Assembly (NCBI GenBank): GCA_050953405.1
Contig: JBMNMP010000001.1
Span: 868,001-932,000 of the forward strand
Reading direction: 5' to 3'
Source: RUG100 sp050953405
GTDB taxonomy: Bacteria; Bacillota; Clostridia; Peptostreptococcales; Anaerovoracaceae
Length of the DNA stretch: 64,000 nucleotides
A program made the position numbers and the translations under genes. Below, in pieces: positions 44,207-53,209 of this stretch; within the stretch, counting starts at the first letter, position 1; the number at the start of each line of letters is the position of its first letter. Under the pieces are notes generated by a model. The model was not told where the DNA came from, did not search any database, and worked only from the letters and a program-made list of their open reading frames with translations.

Positions 44207-46854
44207 TGGCAATTGATAAAAACCAGGAGACAAAGATTGTCAAGGCTCCGCCCAAGAAATCCGATGAGGGCAGAGATGAAGAACCAAAAGTTAAAGTGAA
44301 GAAGGTGAAGGCGGCACCGGTGAAATCGCATGTCAGGCCCAGGACAGCGAGGTCGGCAGCCGCATCGAGGGCTGAAGGCCCTGAAAAGGCGGGCAGCGGG
44401 AGAAAGCTGCCGGGCAGACCGGTAAAGAAGAACGCGGGCAGACCGCCGCTCGAAAAGGCTATGGCCAAGAAAGAGGTCAAAGCCGATCAGGCGAAGGAGG
44501 CCGCAGAGGCTAAGAAGGCTGCGGAAGCGAATAAGGCCGCTTCTGAGAAGAAGGCAGCCGATGTTTCTGATGCCAAAAAAGAGGAAGCAAAGACTGAGGT
44601 AAAGAAGACGGAAACCGCAAAGACTACGGCACAGCCGAAGGCTGAGGAAAAGACTGAATCCGGGAAACCGGCTGCCAGGACCGGCAGACAGTCCGGCAGG
44701 AAGAGGAATACGCCGGCAAGGCCAGTGAGAAGACAGGAAATAAAGATCATCAAGACGGCCGAGCAGCAGAGAGCCGAGAAAGCCGAGGCCAAGAAGAAGA
44801 AAGAAGAAAAGGCAGCCAGAGAGGCGGCCAAAGCTGCGGCTGAAAAGAAGGAATCAAGGTCCGGAAAATCCAAGGGCCGCAACTTCAGCGAGCCGGCAGC
44901 GGCTGCGGAGAGCGGCGGACATCGCGACGGCTCCAGGAGACGCGGCGATAAGGAAAAAGGCAAAGAGCACGACAAGTACGACAAGATGGAGAAAAAGCGC
45001 TCCCGCAGAGAGCTGCGTTCTCTTGAAAAGAAGGCGCACAAAAAGCACGTCAAGCAAAAGCCGGCGCCGGAGCCCGAAGTTGAAGAAGAAGAGCTGCCGA
45101 CAGGAACAAAGGTTGTCAACGTTCCGATCACTGTAGCCGGATTCTGCGAGCAGGTGGATGTATCGGTACCTAAGGTCATCATGACGCTGCTCAAACTGGG
45201 GATCGTAGCCAATAAGAACCAGAACATAGATGATGTGACTGTAGAGATGATCGCTGAAGAACTGGGCATCAACGTGGTCATCGGAGAAGTCAATAAAGAA
45301 GAAGATGAGGAGGGGCTCGATCTGGAAGAAGACAGAGAATCGGATCTCAAGCCGAGACCTCCGATCATAACAGTAATGGGTCACGTAGACCATGGTAAGA
45401 CATCGCTGCTGGATGCGATCAGAAACACCAATGTCACGGCCGGAGAGTCCGGCGGCATCACGCAGCATATCGGAGCCAGCGAAGTCGAGATAAACGGTCA
45501 GAAGATCGTATTCCTGGACACTCCCGGACACGAAGCATTCACTGCAATGAGAGCCCGCGGAGCTGATATCACGGACATCGCAGTACTGGTAGTCGCGGCT
45601 GATGACAGTGTAAAGCCGCAGACAATAGAATCGATCAGTCACGCAAAGGCGGCCGAAGTGCCCATCATCGTGGCTATCAACAAGATGGACAAACCGGGCG
45701 CCAATCCCGACAATGTCAAGAAGGACCTGGCGGACAACGGCGTACTCGTCGAAGAGTGGGGCGGAGATACCATCTGTGTTCCTGTATCCGCGAAGACCGG
45801 CGAGGGCATCGTGAATCTGCTGGAGATGATCCTTCTGCAGGCGGAAGTGCTCGAACTGAAGGCCAATCCGGACAGGCTGGCCATGGGTACCGTCCTCGAA
45901 GCGAGACTGGACAAGGCCAAGGGCCCTGTAGCCAGTCTGCTGGTTACCAACGGGACCCTGAAGGCGGGCCAGTCGGTGGTCGCCGGCACCTGCTACGGCA
46001 GGATCAGGCTGATGACCAACAGCAAGGGAGAAACCATCAGGAAAGCCGCGCCGGCGACGGCCGTGGAGATCCTGGGACTGACAGATGTACCTGCAGCCGG
46101 CGATACCTTCAATGCGGTCAGCGAAGACAGGAAGGCCAGAGAGATAGCCGAGAACAGGAAAGAAAAGCAGCGTGAGGAAGTAATGGCCAGAAATTCCAGC
46201 TCGACTCTGGAGGATCTGTTCAGCCAGATCAAGGAAGGCGAAGTCAAGAACCTCAACCTGGTCATCAAGGCCGATGTGAGAGGCTCTGCAGGAGCCATCG
46301 TTACCTCGCTTGAAAAGCTGTCCAACGACAGCGTCAAGGTCAACGTCATCCACGAGGGTGTCGGTGCTATCAATGAATCTGATGTAACTCTTGCAGGAAC
46401 ATCGGATGCTATCATCATTGGATTCAACGTAAGACCGTCGGCGACAGTGGCCGCCACAGCGGAGCGTGAAGGAGTGCAGATCAGGACTTACAGGGTCATC
46501 TACGACATCATCGATGATGTGGAAAACGCCATGAAGGGCATGCTGGAACCGGAGTTCAAGGAAGAAGTGCTCGGCGAGTGCGAGGTCCGCGAGACATTCA
46601 AGGTGCCCGGCGTAGGCATCATCGCGGGAGCTTATGTCACCAACGGCAAGATCGTGAGGAACTCCGACATCAGGCTGGTGCGCGACGGTATCGTGATCCA
46701 CGAAGGCAAGATTTCTTCCCTCAAGAGATTCAAGGACGATGCCAAGGAAGTCGCTCAGGGATTTGAGTGCGGCATCGGTATCGAAAACTATAACGATGTA
46801 AAGATCGGCGATGTGCTGGAGTGCTTCCACATGGTCGAGGTTGAAAGGGACTAA
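44206..46854 (+). CDS. infB: Translation initiation factor IF-2
   Basis: GTPase that brings fMet-tRNA to the 30S P site. A long low-complexity N-terminus (about 1-300, Ala/Lys/Glu-rich with AEAKKAAEANKAA-like repeats) precedes the IF2-N domain (about 303-360). The G domain has GHVDHGKTS (about 391), DTPGHEAF, NKMDKP; domains II-IV follow, ending with the fMet-tRNA-binding C-terminus (YNDVKIGDVLECF). 882 residues, long mainly because of the N-terminal extension. 2 bp from rbfA. Confidence 0.97.
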   Translation: MAIDKNQETKIVKAPPKKSDEGRDEEPKVKVKKVKAAPVKSHVRPRTARSAAASRAEGPEKAGSGRKLPGRPVKKNAGRPPLEKAMAKKEVKADQAKEAAEAKKAAEANKAASEKKAADVSDAKKEEAKTEVKKTETAKTTAQPKAEEKTESGKPAARTGRQSGRKRNTPARPVRRQEIKIIKTAEQQRAEKAEAKKKKEEKAAREAAKAAAEKKESRSGKSKGRNFSEPAAAAESGGHRDGSRRRGDKEKGKEHDKYDKMEKKRSRRELRSLEKKAHKKHVKQKPAPEPEVEEEELPTGTKVVNVPITVAGFCEQVDVSVPKVIMTLLKLGIVANKNQNIDDVTVEMIAEELGINVVIGEVNKEEDEEGLDLEEDRESDLKPRPPIITVMGHVDHGKTSLLDAIRNTNVTAGESGGITQHIGASEVEINGQKIVFLDTPGHEAFTAMRARGADITDIAVLVVAADDSVKPQTIESISHAKAAEVPIIVAINKMDKPGANPDNVKKDLADNGVLVEEWGGDTICVPVSAKTGEGIVNLLEMILLQAEVLELKANPDRLAMGTVLEARLDKAKGPVASLLVTNGTLKAGQSVVAGTCYGRIRLMTNSKGETIRKAAPATAVEILGLTDVPAAGDTFNAVSEDRKAREIAENRKEKQREEVMARNSSSTLEDLFSQIKEGEVKNLNLVIKADVRGSAGAIVTSLEKLSNDSVKVNVIHEGVGAINESDVTLAGTSDAIIIGFNVRPSATVAATAEREGVQIRTYRVIYDIIDDVENAMKGMLEPEFKEEVLGECEVRETFKVPGVGIIAGAYVTNGKIVRNSDIRLVRDGIVIHEGKISSLKRFKDDAKEVAQGFECGIGIENYNDVKIGDVLECFHMVEVERD

Positions 46855-46856
46855 AC

Positions 46857-47231
46857 ATGGGTAAAGGATACAGGCAGGGCAGGCTCGCTGAGGAGATCAA
46901 AAAGCTGATCAGCGAGATGCTTCTCAGAGAACTGAAGGACCCGAGGCTGACAGGTATGGTCAGCATCACCGGAGTGGATGTTTCTCCGGACAGCAGTTAC
47001 GCAACGGTCTACCTGTCTGTCTTCACCGGCAGCGATGAAGACCACGACGAGGCCGAGGCAAACGTGCTGGCAGCGCTTGGCAGCAGCAAGGGACTGATAA
47101 GAAGAAAAATAGGCAAGAATATGAAGCTCAGACATGTGCCGGAACTGACTTTCAAGATCGATACTTCGATGGAATACGGAAGGCATATCGAAGAGCTGAT
47201 CGACAAGGTTAAAAAGGATGAGGAAAAATAA
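46857..47231 (+). CDS. rbfA: 30S ribosome-binding factor RbfA
   Basis: Cold-shock 30S assembly factor with a KH-type fold. RQGRLAEEIKKLISEMLLRELKDPRL and VSITGVDVSPDSSYATVYLSV. 124 residues. Standard position after infB. It overlaps nrnA by 14 bp. Confidence 0.96.
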   Translation: MGKGYRQGRLAEEIKKLISEMLLRELKDPRLTGMVSITGVDVSPDSSYATVYLSVFTGSDEDHDEAEANVLAALGSSKGLIRRKIGKNMKLRHVPELTFKIDTSMEYGRHIEELIDKVKKDEEK

Positions 47232-48192
47232 CACACTGCGGGAAATAGGAGATAAGCTGCTGGAGAGCAGCAGCCTGCTGATCTTCCCTCACATAATGAT
47301 GGACGGGGATGCGATCGGCAGCGCTGTGGCGCTCTGCCTCGCGATGCGGGACAGAGGGCTCGAAAGCTGGGTCGTCATCGAGGACAAGCTGGCTGACAAC
47401 CTGCAGTTCCTGATGAAAGGCTGCTGTGTGCCGCTGCAGGAATGCAGCATCACAGCGCCCGATATTTCCCTTTGCATCGACTGCGGTGACCACAGCAGAT
47501 ATCCCGAGCGGGCGGAGCTGTATGACTCAGGCCGCATCAAGATCTGCATAGATCATCATCCCACTTCGGAGGGTATCGCTGATTACAACTATATCGATCC
47601 CGGCGCGGCGGCGACCGGTGAGATCGTTTTTGATCTGCTGACAGAGTGCGGCGTTGACATAAACACAGAAATAGCTGAATGCCTCTTCGCGGCGATCGCT
47701 ACGGACACCGGCAACTACATGTATTCCAATACGACCAGAAGGAGCCACGAAATAACGATGGCGCTGATGGACACGGGGATCGACTGCAGTGAAACCGGCG
47801 TGAAGATATATGAGAACGAACCGATAGAGAAGATGTCTCTGCAGAGCAGGGTGCTGTCGGGACTGGAGCTTTTTGCTGACGGGCAGGGCGTTATTGCCGA
47901 AGTCACTCAGCAGATGCTGCAGGAGACCGGAGCACGCATGGAGGACACCGAAGGGATCGTATCCAGGCTGCGGAGTCTCAAAGGTGTGGAGATCGCGGTG
48001 CTCGTGAAGGAAGTCGGACCCGGCGAATACAAGGTCACCATGCGCGCCAAGATGCGGGGCGATGTGGCTGCGATAGCCGTGAGACATGATGGAGGCGGAC
48101 ACGTGAAAGCTGCAGGATGCACGCTGAGGGGAACCCTTGAAGAGGCGCGCGCTATCATCATGCAGGAAGTGACCGCTGCGCTGGAGGTGTGA
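47218..48192 (+). CDS. nrnA: DHH-family nanoRNase/pAp phosphatase NrnA
   Basis: Degrades 2-5 nt RNAs and pAp. DHH domain with HIMMDGDAIGSA, a DCGD motif, IDHHPTSEG, and a DHHA1 domain ending with HDGGGHVKAAGCTL. 324 residues, usual for NrnA. Between rbfA and truB as in most Clostridia; translationally coupled to both. Confidence 0.93.
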   Translation: MRKNNTLREIGDKLLESSSLLIFPHIMMDGDAIGSAVALCLAMRDRGLESWVVIEDKLADNLQFLMKGCCVPLQECSITAPDISLCIDCGDHSRYPERAELYDSGRIKICIDHHPTSEGIADYNYIDPGAAATGEIVFDLLTECGVDINTEIAECLFAAIATDTGNYMYSNTTRRSHEITMALMDTGIDCSETGVKIYENEPIEKMSLQSRVLSGLELFADGQGVIAEVTQQMLQETGARMEDTEGIVSRLRSLKGVEIAVLVKEVGPGEYKVTMRAKMRGDVAAIAVRHDGGGHVKAAGCTLRGTLEEARAIIMQEVTAALEV

Positions 48193-49091
48193 TGAAAGGA
48201 ATCATTAACATCGACAAGCCGCAGGGTTTCACATCGCACGACTGCGTGGCTGTCGTGCGGCGGCTGACCGGGGTCAGGAGGGTCGGACATACCGGCACCC
48301 TGGATCCGATGGCTACAGGCGTGCTGCCGGTGTGCGTGGGGAACGCTACCCGCATCATGGAATACCTGGACAACGATGTCAAAGAGTACGACTGCACGAT
48401 GCAGCTGGGCATAGAGACCGACACCTGCGATACGACCGGCAAAGTCATTTCGCGCAGTGATCTCCGGGGGATAACTCCCGCAGAAATAGAGCGCGCCTTC
48501 AGCGGATTTCACGGAGAGATCAGTCAGATCCCCCCGAAGTATTCGGCGATAAAAGTGAACGGGCGCAAGCTGTATGAGTATGCCAGGTCGGACCAGAGCG
48601 TTGAAATCAAGCCGCGTAGAGTGACCATCTTCGATCTGCGGATCGAGGAGATTGCCGGAGACAGCATCAGATTCACAGTGAGGTGCTCGCGCGGGACCTA
48701 TATCAGATCCATATGCCGCGATGTCGGCAGGATACTGGGATGCGGTGCGGCGATGAGTGCGCTGTGCCGGACACAGAGCGGCATCTTCCGGCTGCAGGAT
48801 GCGATAGGTATCCACGATCTGCGTGAGATGAGCGCTGAAGAGATCGCCGGGATACTGATACCGGTGGACAAACCGCTGGGCGATTTCGGACGCATAGTCG
48901 TCGGCAGAGACCAGGCAAAAGATTTTATAGATGGCAAGAGTATCCCATTCGGCAGAGATCAAGTGCCGGAGGAGACTGCGGTCGCCGGGAGGTACAGACT
49001 GTATCGCGGCGCGGACTTCATCGGCGTGGGAGATATTGACGAACAAGGAAGACTGAAAGCCGACAAAGTCTTCAATACGGAGCTAAAATGA
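48192..49091 (+). CDS. truB: tRNA pseudouridine(55) synthase TruB
   Basis: Forms pseudouridine 55 in the T-loop. GIINIDKPQGFTSHDCV and GHTGTLDPMATGVL with catalytic Asp38, then CSRGTYIRSICRDVG. ATG 48192 overlaps the nrnA stop; GTG 48189 is possible but too close to GGAGGT. 299 residues. Confidence 0.96.
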   Translation: MKGIINIDKPQGFTSHDCVAVVRRLTGVRRVGHTGTLDPMATGVLPVCVGNATRIMEYLDNDVKEYDCTMQLGIETDTCDTTGKVISRSDLRGITPAEIERAFSGFHGEISQIPPKYSAIKVNGRKLYEYARSDQSVEIKPRRVTIFDLRIEEIAGDSIRFTVRCSRGTYIRSICRDVGRILGCGAAMSALCRTQSGIFRLQDAIGIHDLREMSAEEIAGILIPVDKPLGDFGRIVVGRDQAKDFIDGKSIPFGRDQVPEETAVAGRYRLYRGADFIGVGDIDEQGRLKADKVFNTELK

Positions 49092-50014
49092 AGGTATTTG
49101 AATCTATAGATGAAGTCAAAGATATAGAGCCGACTGCGATAGCGGTGGGCAATTTTGACGGAGTGCACAAAGGACATCAGGAAATCATCAAGAGGATGGT
49201 GAGCAACGCGAGGATCGCCGGATTCAAGAGTGCGATATTCACATTTTCTAATCACCCGCGAAATATGCTGGGTACCGGCAACCGTGTGAAGAACATCCTC
49301 TACAGCGAGGATAAGATCAGACTGATTGAGGAGATGGGCGTGGACTATCTGTTCAATATCCCCTTCGATGATCACATCAGATGCATGGAACCTGTAGCTT
49401 ATGTGGAGAGGCTGCTGATAGGCAGGTTCAAAATGAAGGAGATCTTCTGCGGCTTCAATTATCATTACGGTCACCGGGCGGCGGGCGATGTAAAGCTGCT
49501 GCTGGACCTCAGTCTGGATCGCGGATTCAGCCTGCACGTGCTGGCACCCTACAGGGTCGATGGCCACGTGGTCAGTTCGACCATGATCAGAGAGCTGATA
49601 GCCGACGGCGCTGTAGACAAGTGCCCCGACTATCTGGGAAGATACTACAGCATCGGAGGAGAAGTGGTCGTCGGCAACAAGCTGGGCAAAAAGCTGGGCT
49701 TCCCCACATCGAACCTCTCCATAGATGAGGACATGGTGACCCCGTCGAACGGCGTCTATGTGACTTACTGCATCTACAACGGCAAGCGCTATGACAGCAT
49801 CACCAACGTGGGCGTCAAGCCGACTATCGGCGAATACAAGAAGAATGTGGAGACGCACATCTTCGACTTTGACAAAGAGCTGTACGGCAAGAACATCAGA
49901 GTGGAGTTCCTCAAGAAGACCAGAGACGAGCAGAAGTTCGACAGCAAGGAAGAGCTCTCACAGCAGATCATGCGCGACTGCATCAACGCCAAAGCTTATC
50001 ACAGACAAAAGTAG
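49088..50014 (+). CDS. ribF: Bifunctional riboflavin kinase/FAD synthetase
   Basis: Makes FMN and FAD from riboflavin. N-terminal adenylyltransferase with AIAVGNFDGVHKGHQEII and FTFSNHPRNML, VVSSTMIRELI; C-terminal flavokinase from GRYYSIGGEVVVGNKLGKKLGFPTSNL. 308 residues. Overlaps truB by 4 bp. The product supplies cofactor for the flavoproteins at 35203, 54682 and 55170. It ends in TAG one base before the rpsO promoter. Confidence 0.96.
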   Translation: MKVFESIDEVKDIEPTAIAVGNFDGVHKGHQEIIKRMVSNARIAGFKSAIFTFSNHPRNMLGTGNRVKNILYSEDKIRLIEEMGVDYLFNIPFDDHIRCMEPVAYVERLLIGRFKMKEIFCGFNYHYGHRAAGDVKLLLDLSLDRGFSLHVLAPYRVDGHVVSSTMIRELIADGAVDKCPDYLGRYYSIGGEVVVGNKLGKKLGFPTSNLSIDEDMVTPSNGVYVTYCIYNGKRYDSITNVGVKPTIGEYKKNVETHIFDFDKELYGKNIRVEFLKKTRDEQKFDSKEELSQQIMRDCINAKAYHRQK

Positions 50015-50043
50015 TTGCAATAATGCGGCATACATGGTATAGT
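50015..50043 (+). promoter_or_regulatory. Promoter of rpsO
   Basis: TTGCAA at 50015-50020, 17 bp, TATAGT at 50038-50043, with TG at -15/-14. Starts directly after the ribF stop. Confidence 0.75.
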
Positions 50044-50049
50044 TAATCG

Positions 50050-50131
50050 TTGATATTTTTACCTCGTTCCGGGTTTTTTGAGAACTCCGACGGAAACTCA
50101 GAGCAAGGTGTACTGAAAAAAGGAGAAAAAA
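50050..50131 (+). promoter_or_regulatory. Structured rpsO leader
   Basis: About 80-nt leader. A 7-bp stem (50076-50082 with 50097-50103, two G-U pairs) contains a small TCC/GGA stem-loop; ACCT (50061-50064) and AGGT (50106-50109) could close an outer stem. Could be an S15 autoregulatory site; inference. Confidence 0.35.
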
Positions 50132-50398
50132 ATGATAGACACAGCTAAAAAAGCAGAAATTATCAAAGAGTACCAGACAAAAGAGGGCGACACCGGTTCC
50201 CCCGAGGTACAGGTAGCTATCCTGACTTACAGGATCAATGACCTGAATGAACATTTGAAAGTTCATAAAAAGGACCACCACTCAAGGAGAGGACTCCTCA
50301 AGATGGTAGGTCAGAGACGTAACCTGCTCAAGTATCTGAGAGAAAAGGATCTGGAAAGATACAGGAGTCTGGTGGCACGCCTGGGACTCAGAAAGTAA
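50132..50398 (+). CDS. rpsO: 30S ribosomal protein S15
   Basis: 88-residue S15: KAEIIKEYQTKEGDTGSPEVQVAILTYRI and HKKDHHSRRGLLKMVGQRRNLLKYL. AAAAGGAGAAAA ribosome site. Ahead of pnp as in most bacteria, with a terminator in between that may be read through. Confidence 0.98.
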   Translation: MIDTAKKAEIIKEYQTKEGDTGSPEVQVAILTYRINDLNEHLKVHKKDHHSRRGLLKMVGQRRNLLKYLREKDLERYRSLVARLGLRK

Positions 50399-50408
50399 CA
50401 AAGACTTT

Positions 50409-50436
50409 AAAGCGGAGCAAAGGTGCTTCGCTTTTT
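50409..50436 (+). terminator. Terminator between rpsO and pnp
   Basis: 9- to 11-bp stem (50411-50419 with 50424-50432, one G-U), loop AAGG, then TTTTT. Starts 12 bp after the rpsO stop. Confidence 0.8.
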
Positions 50437-50513
50437 AATGTAGGTCAACTGCATGCGATTGACTGGAATTCGCCAGGCATCGATAGAGGAGCATTAACAG
50501 GAGGTAGTTGTTA

Positions 50514-52610
50514 ATGAAATATGAAGATTATAAGACATTCAGAACAGCGCTGGGGGGAAGACTGCTAGAGCTGGAAATAGGAAAGGTATGCGAACAGACC
50601 AACGGACAGGTATGGGTCAGATACGGCGACACTGTAGTCAACGTTACGGCGGTGGCCAGCAAAGAGCCCAGACCTGACATCGATTTCTTCCCGCTGCAGT
50701 GCAGTTATGAAGAGAAGATGTATGCTGCGGGCAAGATCCCCGGTGGTTTCATCAAGAGAGAGGGCAGACCGAGCGAGATCGCTACGCTGTACTCGAGACT
50801 GATGGACAGACCGCTGAGACCGCTGTTCCCGAAGGGGTACTACAATGATGTACAGGTAGTAGCTACGGTTATGAGCATCGACTATGACGCGCCGAGTGAG
50901 ATCGCGGCCATGATCGGTTCATCTGTGGCTCTTGCTATTTCTGATATCCCGTGGGACGGCCCGACAGGTTCAGTCAAGGTCGGCATGATCGATGGCGAGT
51001 TCGTGGTCAACCCGACACAGGCTCAGAGGGCTGAGAGCGATCTCGACCTGACAGTGGCCGGCACCAAGGATGCGATCATGATGGTCGAAGCCGGAGCTAA
51101 TATCATTCCGGAAGAGACCGTGCTGGATGCGATAATGTTCGCTCATGACGAAATCAAAAAGCTGGTCGAGTTCATCGAACAGGTAGTAGCCGAAGTCGGC
51201 AAGCCGAAGATGGAAGTGGAACTGGCCAAAGTTCCTGAAGAGATTGAGACTGCAGTCAGGGCATATGCTGAGGACAAGATGCGTGCCGCTGTTCAGACTC
51301 AGGAAAAGCAGGAAAGACTGGACAACATGGACGCGGTAGAAGTGGAAACACAGGAACACTTTGCCGAGGAATTCGAAGAACACGAAGCGGACATCGCCTC
51401 CGTGTTCTATGATATTACAAAGGAGCAGGTAAGGAGCCTGATCCTGGACGATGGTATCCGTCCGGACAACAGAAAGTATGACGAGATCAGACCGCTCTGG
51501 ATCGACACGGGCGTGCTGCCGAGGGCGCACGGTTCCGCACTGTTCAAAAGAGGACAGACTCAGGCGCTGTCGGTGACCACGCTCGGTCCTGTCAGTGAAG
51601 GTCAGAGGCTGGACGGCATCCAGGATATCACCGAAAAGAGATATATGCATCACTACAACTTCCCGCCTTACTGCGTAGGCGAAGCAAAGCCGATCAGGAG
51701 CCCGGGAAGAAGAGAGATCGGTCACGGTGCACTGGCTGAAAGGGCGCTGGTACCCGTACTGCCTGATGTTGAGGAATTCCCTTATGCCATCAGAGTGGTA
51801 TCCGATATCCTTTCATCGAACGGATCATCTTCCATGGCATCGACCTGCGGATCAACGCTGGCACTGATGGATGCCGGTGTTCCTATCAAGGCACCTGTAT
51901 CCGGAATAGCTATGGGACTGATTTCCCGCGAGGAAGAAGACGGCAGCAAGAAGATTGCCATCCTCTCGGACATCCAGGGCATGGAAGACTTCCTTGGAGA
52001 TATGGACTTCAAGGTCACCGGAACTGCAGAAGGGGTCACCGCGATCCAGATGGATATCAAGGTCCACGGCATTTCCAGGGAGATCATGCACGATGCCCTG
52101 ATGCAGGCGAAGAAGGGCAGGATGCACATCATGGAAGCCATGCTGGAAGAGCTGCCTGAACCGAGAAAAGAACTCTCGCCGTACGCACCCAGGATCATCA
52201 CCATGCAGGTGGATCCCGACAAGATCAGGATCATCATCGGGCCGGGCGGAAAGACAATCAATTCCATCGTGGAAAAGACCGGTGTCAAGATCGATATCGA
52301 TGATGACGGCCAGGTGTTCATCGCCTCCCACAACATGGAGGGCGCAAAGCAGGCTCAGGAAGAGATCGAGTTGCTCACCAAGGACGTGGAAGTCGGCGAA
52401 GTATACAAGGGCAAAGTCGTCCGCATCATGAACTTCGGCGCCTTCATCGAAGTGCTGCCGGGCAAGGACGGACTGCTCCACATTTCCAAGATGGCCAAGG
52501 GCAGAGTGGACAAGGTCGAAGATGTCATGAACATCGGCGATGAAGTGACCGTAAAGGTCACCGAGATCGACAGCCAGGGAAGAGTCAACCTGGTGAGAGC
52601 CGACCTGTAA
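50514..52610 (+). CDS. pnp: Polyribonucleotide nucleotidyltransferase (PNPase)
   Basis: Phosphorolytic 3'-5' exoribonuclease. Two RNase PH domains (GKIPGGFIKREGRPSE; FPPYCVGEAKPIRSPGRREIGHGALAERAL), KH domain (IRIIIGPGGKTINSI) and S1 domain (GEVYKGKVVRIMNFGAFIEVLPGKDGLLHIS). ATG 50514 preferred over TTG 50508, with AGGAGG 9 bases upstream; 698 residues. Monocistronic or co-transcribed with rpsO by readthrough. Confidence 0.97.
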   Translation: MKYEDYKTFRTALGGRLLELEIGKVCEQTNGQVWVRYGDTVVNVTAVASKEPRPDIDFFPLQCSYEEKMYAAGKIPGGFIKREGRPSEIATLYSRLMDRPLRPLFPKGYYNDVQVVATVMSIDYDAPSEIAAMIGSSVALAISDIPWDGPTGSVKVGMIDGEFVVNPTQAQRAESDLDLTVAGTKDAIMMVEAGANIIPEETVLDAIMFAHDEIKKLVEFIEQVVAEVGKPKMEVELAKVPEEIETAVRAYAEDKMRAAVQTQEKQERLDNMDAVEVETQEHFAEEFEEHEADIASVFYDITKEQVRSLILDDGIRPDNRKYDEIRPLWIDTGVLPRAHGSALFKRGQTQALSVTTLGPVSEGQRLDGIQDITEKRYMHHYNFPPYCVGEAKPIRSPGRREIGHGALAERALVPVLPDVEEFPYAIRVVSDILSSNGSSSMASTCGSTLALMDAGVPIKAPVSGIAMGLISREEEDGSKKIAILSDIQGMEDFLGDMDFKVTGTAEGVTAIQMDIKVHGISREIMHDALMQAKKGRMHIMEAMLEELPEPRKELSPYAPRIITMQVDPDKIRIIIGPGGKTINSIVEKTGVKIDIDDDGQVFIASHNMEGAKQAQEEIELLTKDVEVGEVYKGKVVRIMNFGAFIEVLPGKDGLLHISKMAKGRVDKVEDVMNIGDEVTVKVTEIDSQGRVNLVRADL

Positions 52611-52637
52611 GCTGTCTTCAAAACAAGCAAGATACTG

Positions 52638-52668
52638 ACGCACCTGAGGAAACTCCGGTGCGTTTTTC
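52638..52668 (+). terminator. Terminator of pnp
   Basis: Outer stem ACGCACC/GGTGCGT (52638-52644 with 52657-52663), inner GAG/CTC with a GAAA loop, then TTTTTCTT. Confidence 0.85.
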
Positions 52669-52712
52669 TTCGCTGGATCAGGGCTGAACGGCGGTTATGC
52701 CGGATATGCGAG

Positions 52713-52741
52713 TTTACAAATAGAAATAAAATTGATAAAAT
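52713..52741 (+). promoter_or_regulatory. Promoter of the thioesterase-rlmD unit
   Basis: TTTACA at 52713-52718, 17 bp, TAAAAT at 52736-52741, with TG at -15/-14. Confidence 0.65.
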
Positions 52742-52751
52742 CATTCCAATG

Positions 52752-52774
52752 GGTCCGGAGCGCTGCTCCGGACC
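52752..52774 (+). other. Very stable hairpin at the 5' end of the transcript
   Basis: Perfect 10-bp GC-rich stem (52752-52761 with 52765-52774) with a GCT loop, starting about 4 nt after the predicted transcription start and 4 nt before the AGGGAGG ribosome site. May protect the 5' end. Confidence 0.65.
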
Positions 52775-52792
52775 GGACAGGGAGGCAGAAAA

Positions 52793-53209
52793 ATGCAGAC
52801 AAGAGACTGTGAAGTAAGAGTCATATATGCGCACACGGATGCCATGGGCATCGTCTACAACGCGAATTATATTGACTGGTTTGAAAAGGGGAGGACCGAA
52901 TGGCTGCGCCAGGTCGGTTATCCGTACAAGAAGATGCTGGAAAAGGGCCTGTGGCTCCCGGTATCCCACATCGAGATAGATTACAAGCATCCCGCCAGAT
53001 ACGACGACCTGCTGACAATCAAGACACGCCTGAAAAAACTGAAGGCGGCCACAGCGATAATGGGTTATGAGATCGTCAATGCGGAGACCGGCGAGACATG
53101 CGTCACCGGATTCTCGGTGCATCCGGTGACCGACACGAATCTCAAGCCGGTGAGACTGCGCAGGGACTATCCGGAACTTTACGCGCTGCTGAAGAGTGAA
53201 GAGGGCTGA
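52793..53209 (+). CDS. Acyl-CoA thioesterase, YbgC/4HBT family
   Basis: Hot-dog fold thioesterase of 138 residues. VIYAHTDAMGIVYNANYIDWFEKGRTEWLR holds the catalytic Asp of the YbgC/4-hydroxybenzoyl-CoA group. Substrate unknown; YbgC acts on short acyl-CoA or acyl-ACP. Ribosome site GGGAGGCAG. It overlaps rlmD by 1 base (TGATG). Confidence 0.9.
   Translation: MQTRDCEVRVIYAHTDAMGIVYNANYIDWFEKGRTEWLRQVGYPYKKMLEKGLWLPVSHIEIDYKHPARYDDLLTIKTRLKKLKAATAIMGYEIVNAETGETCVTGFSVHPVTDTNLKPVRLRRDYPELYALLKSEEG

Noticed and set aside
44854..46830. 658-codon open frame on the minus strand within infB
   Set aside because: Antisense to IF-2 in a register where GC-rich codon bias removes stops; no ribosome site, no recognisable domain.
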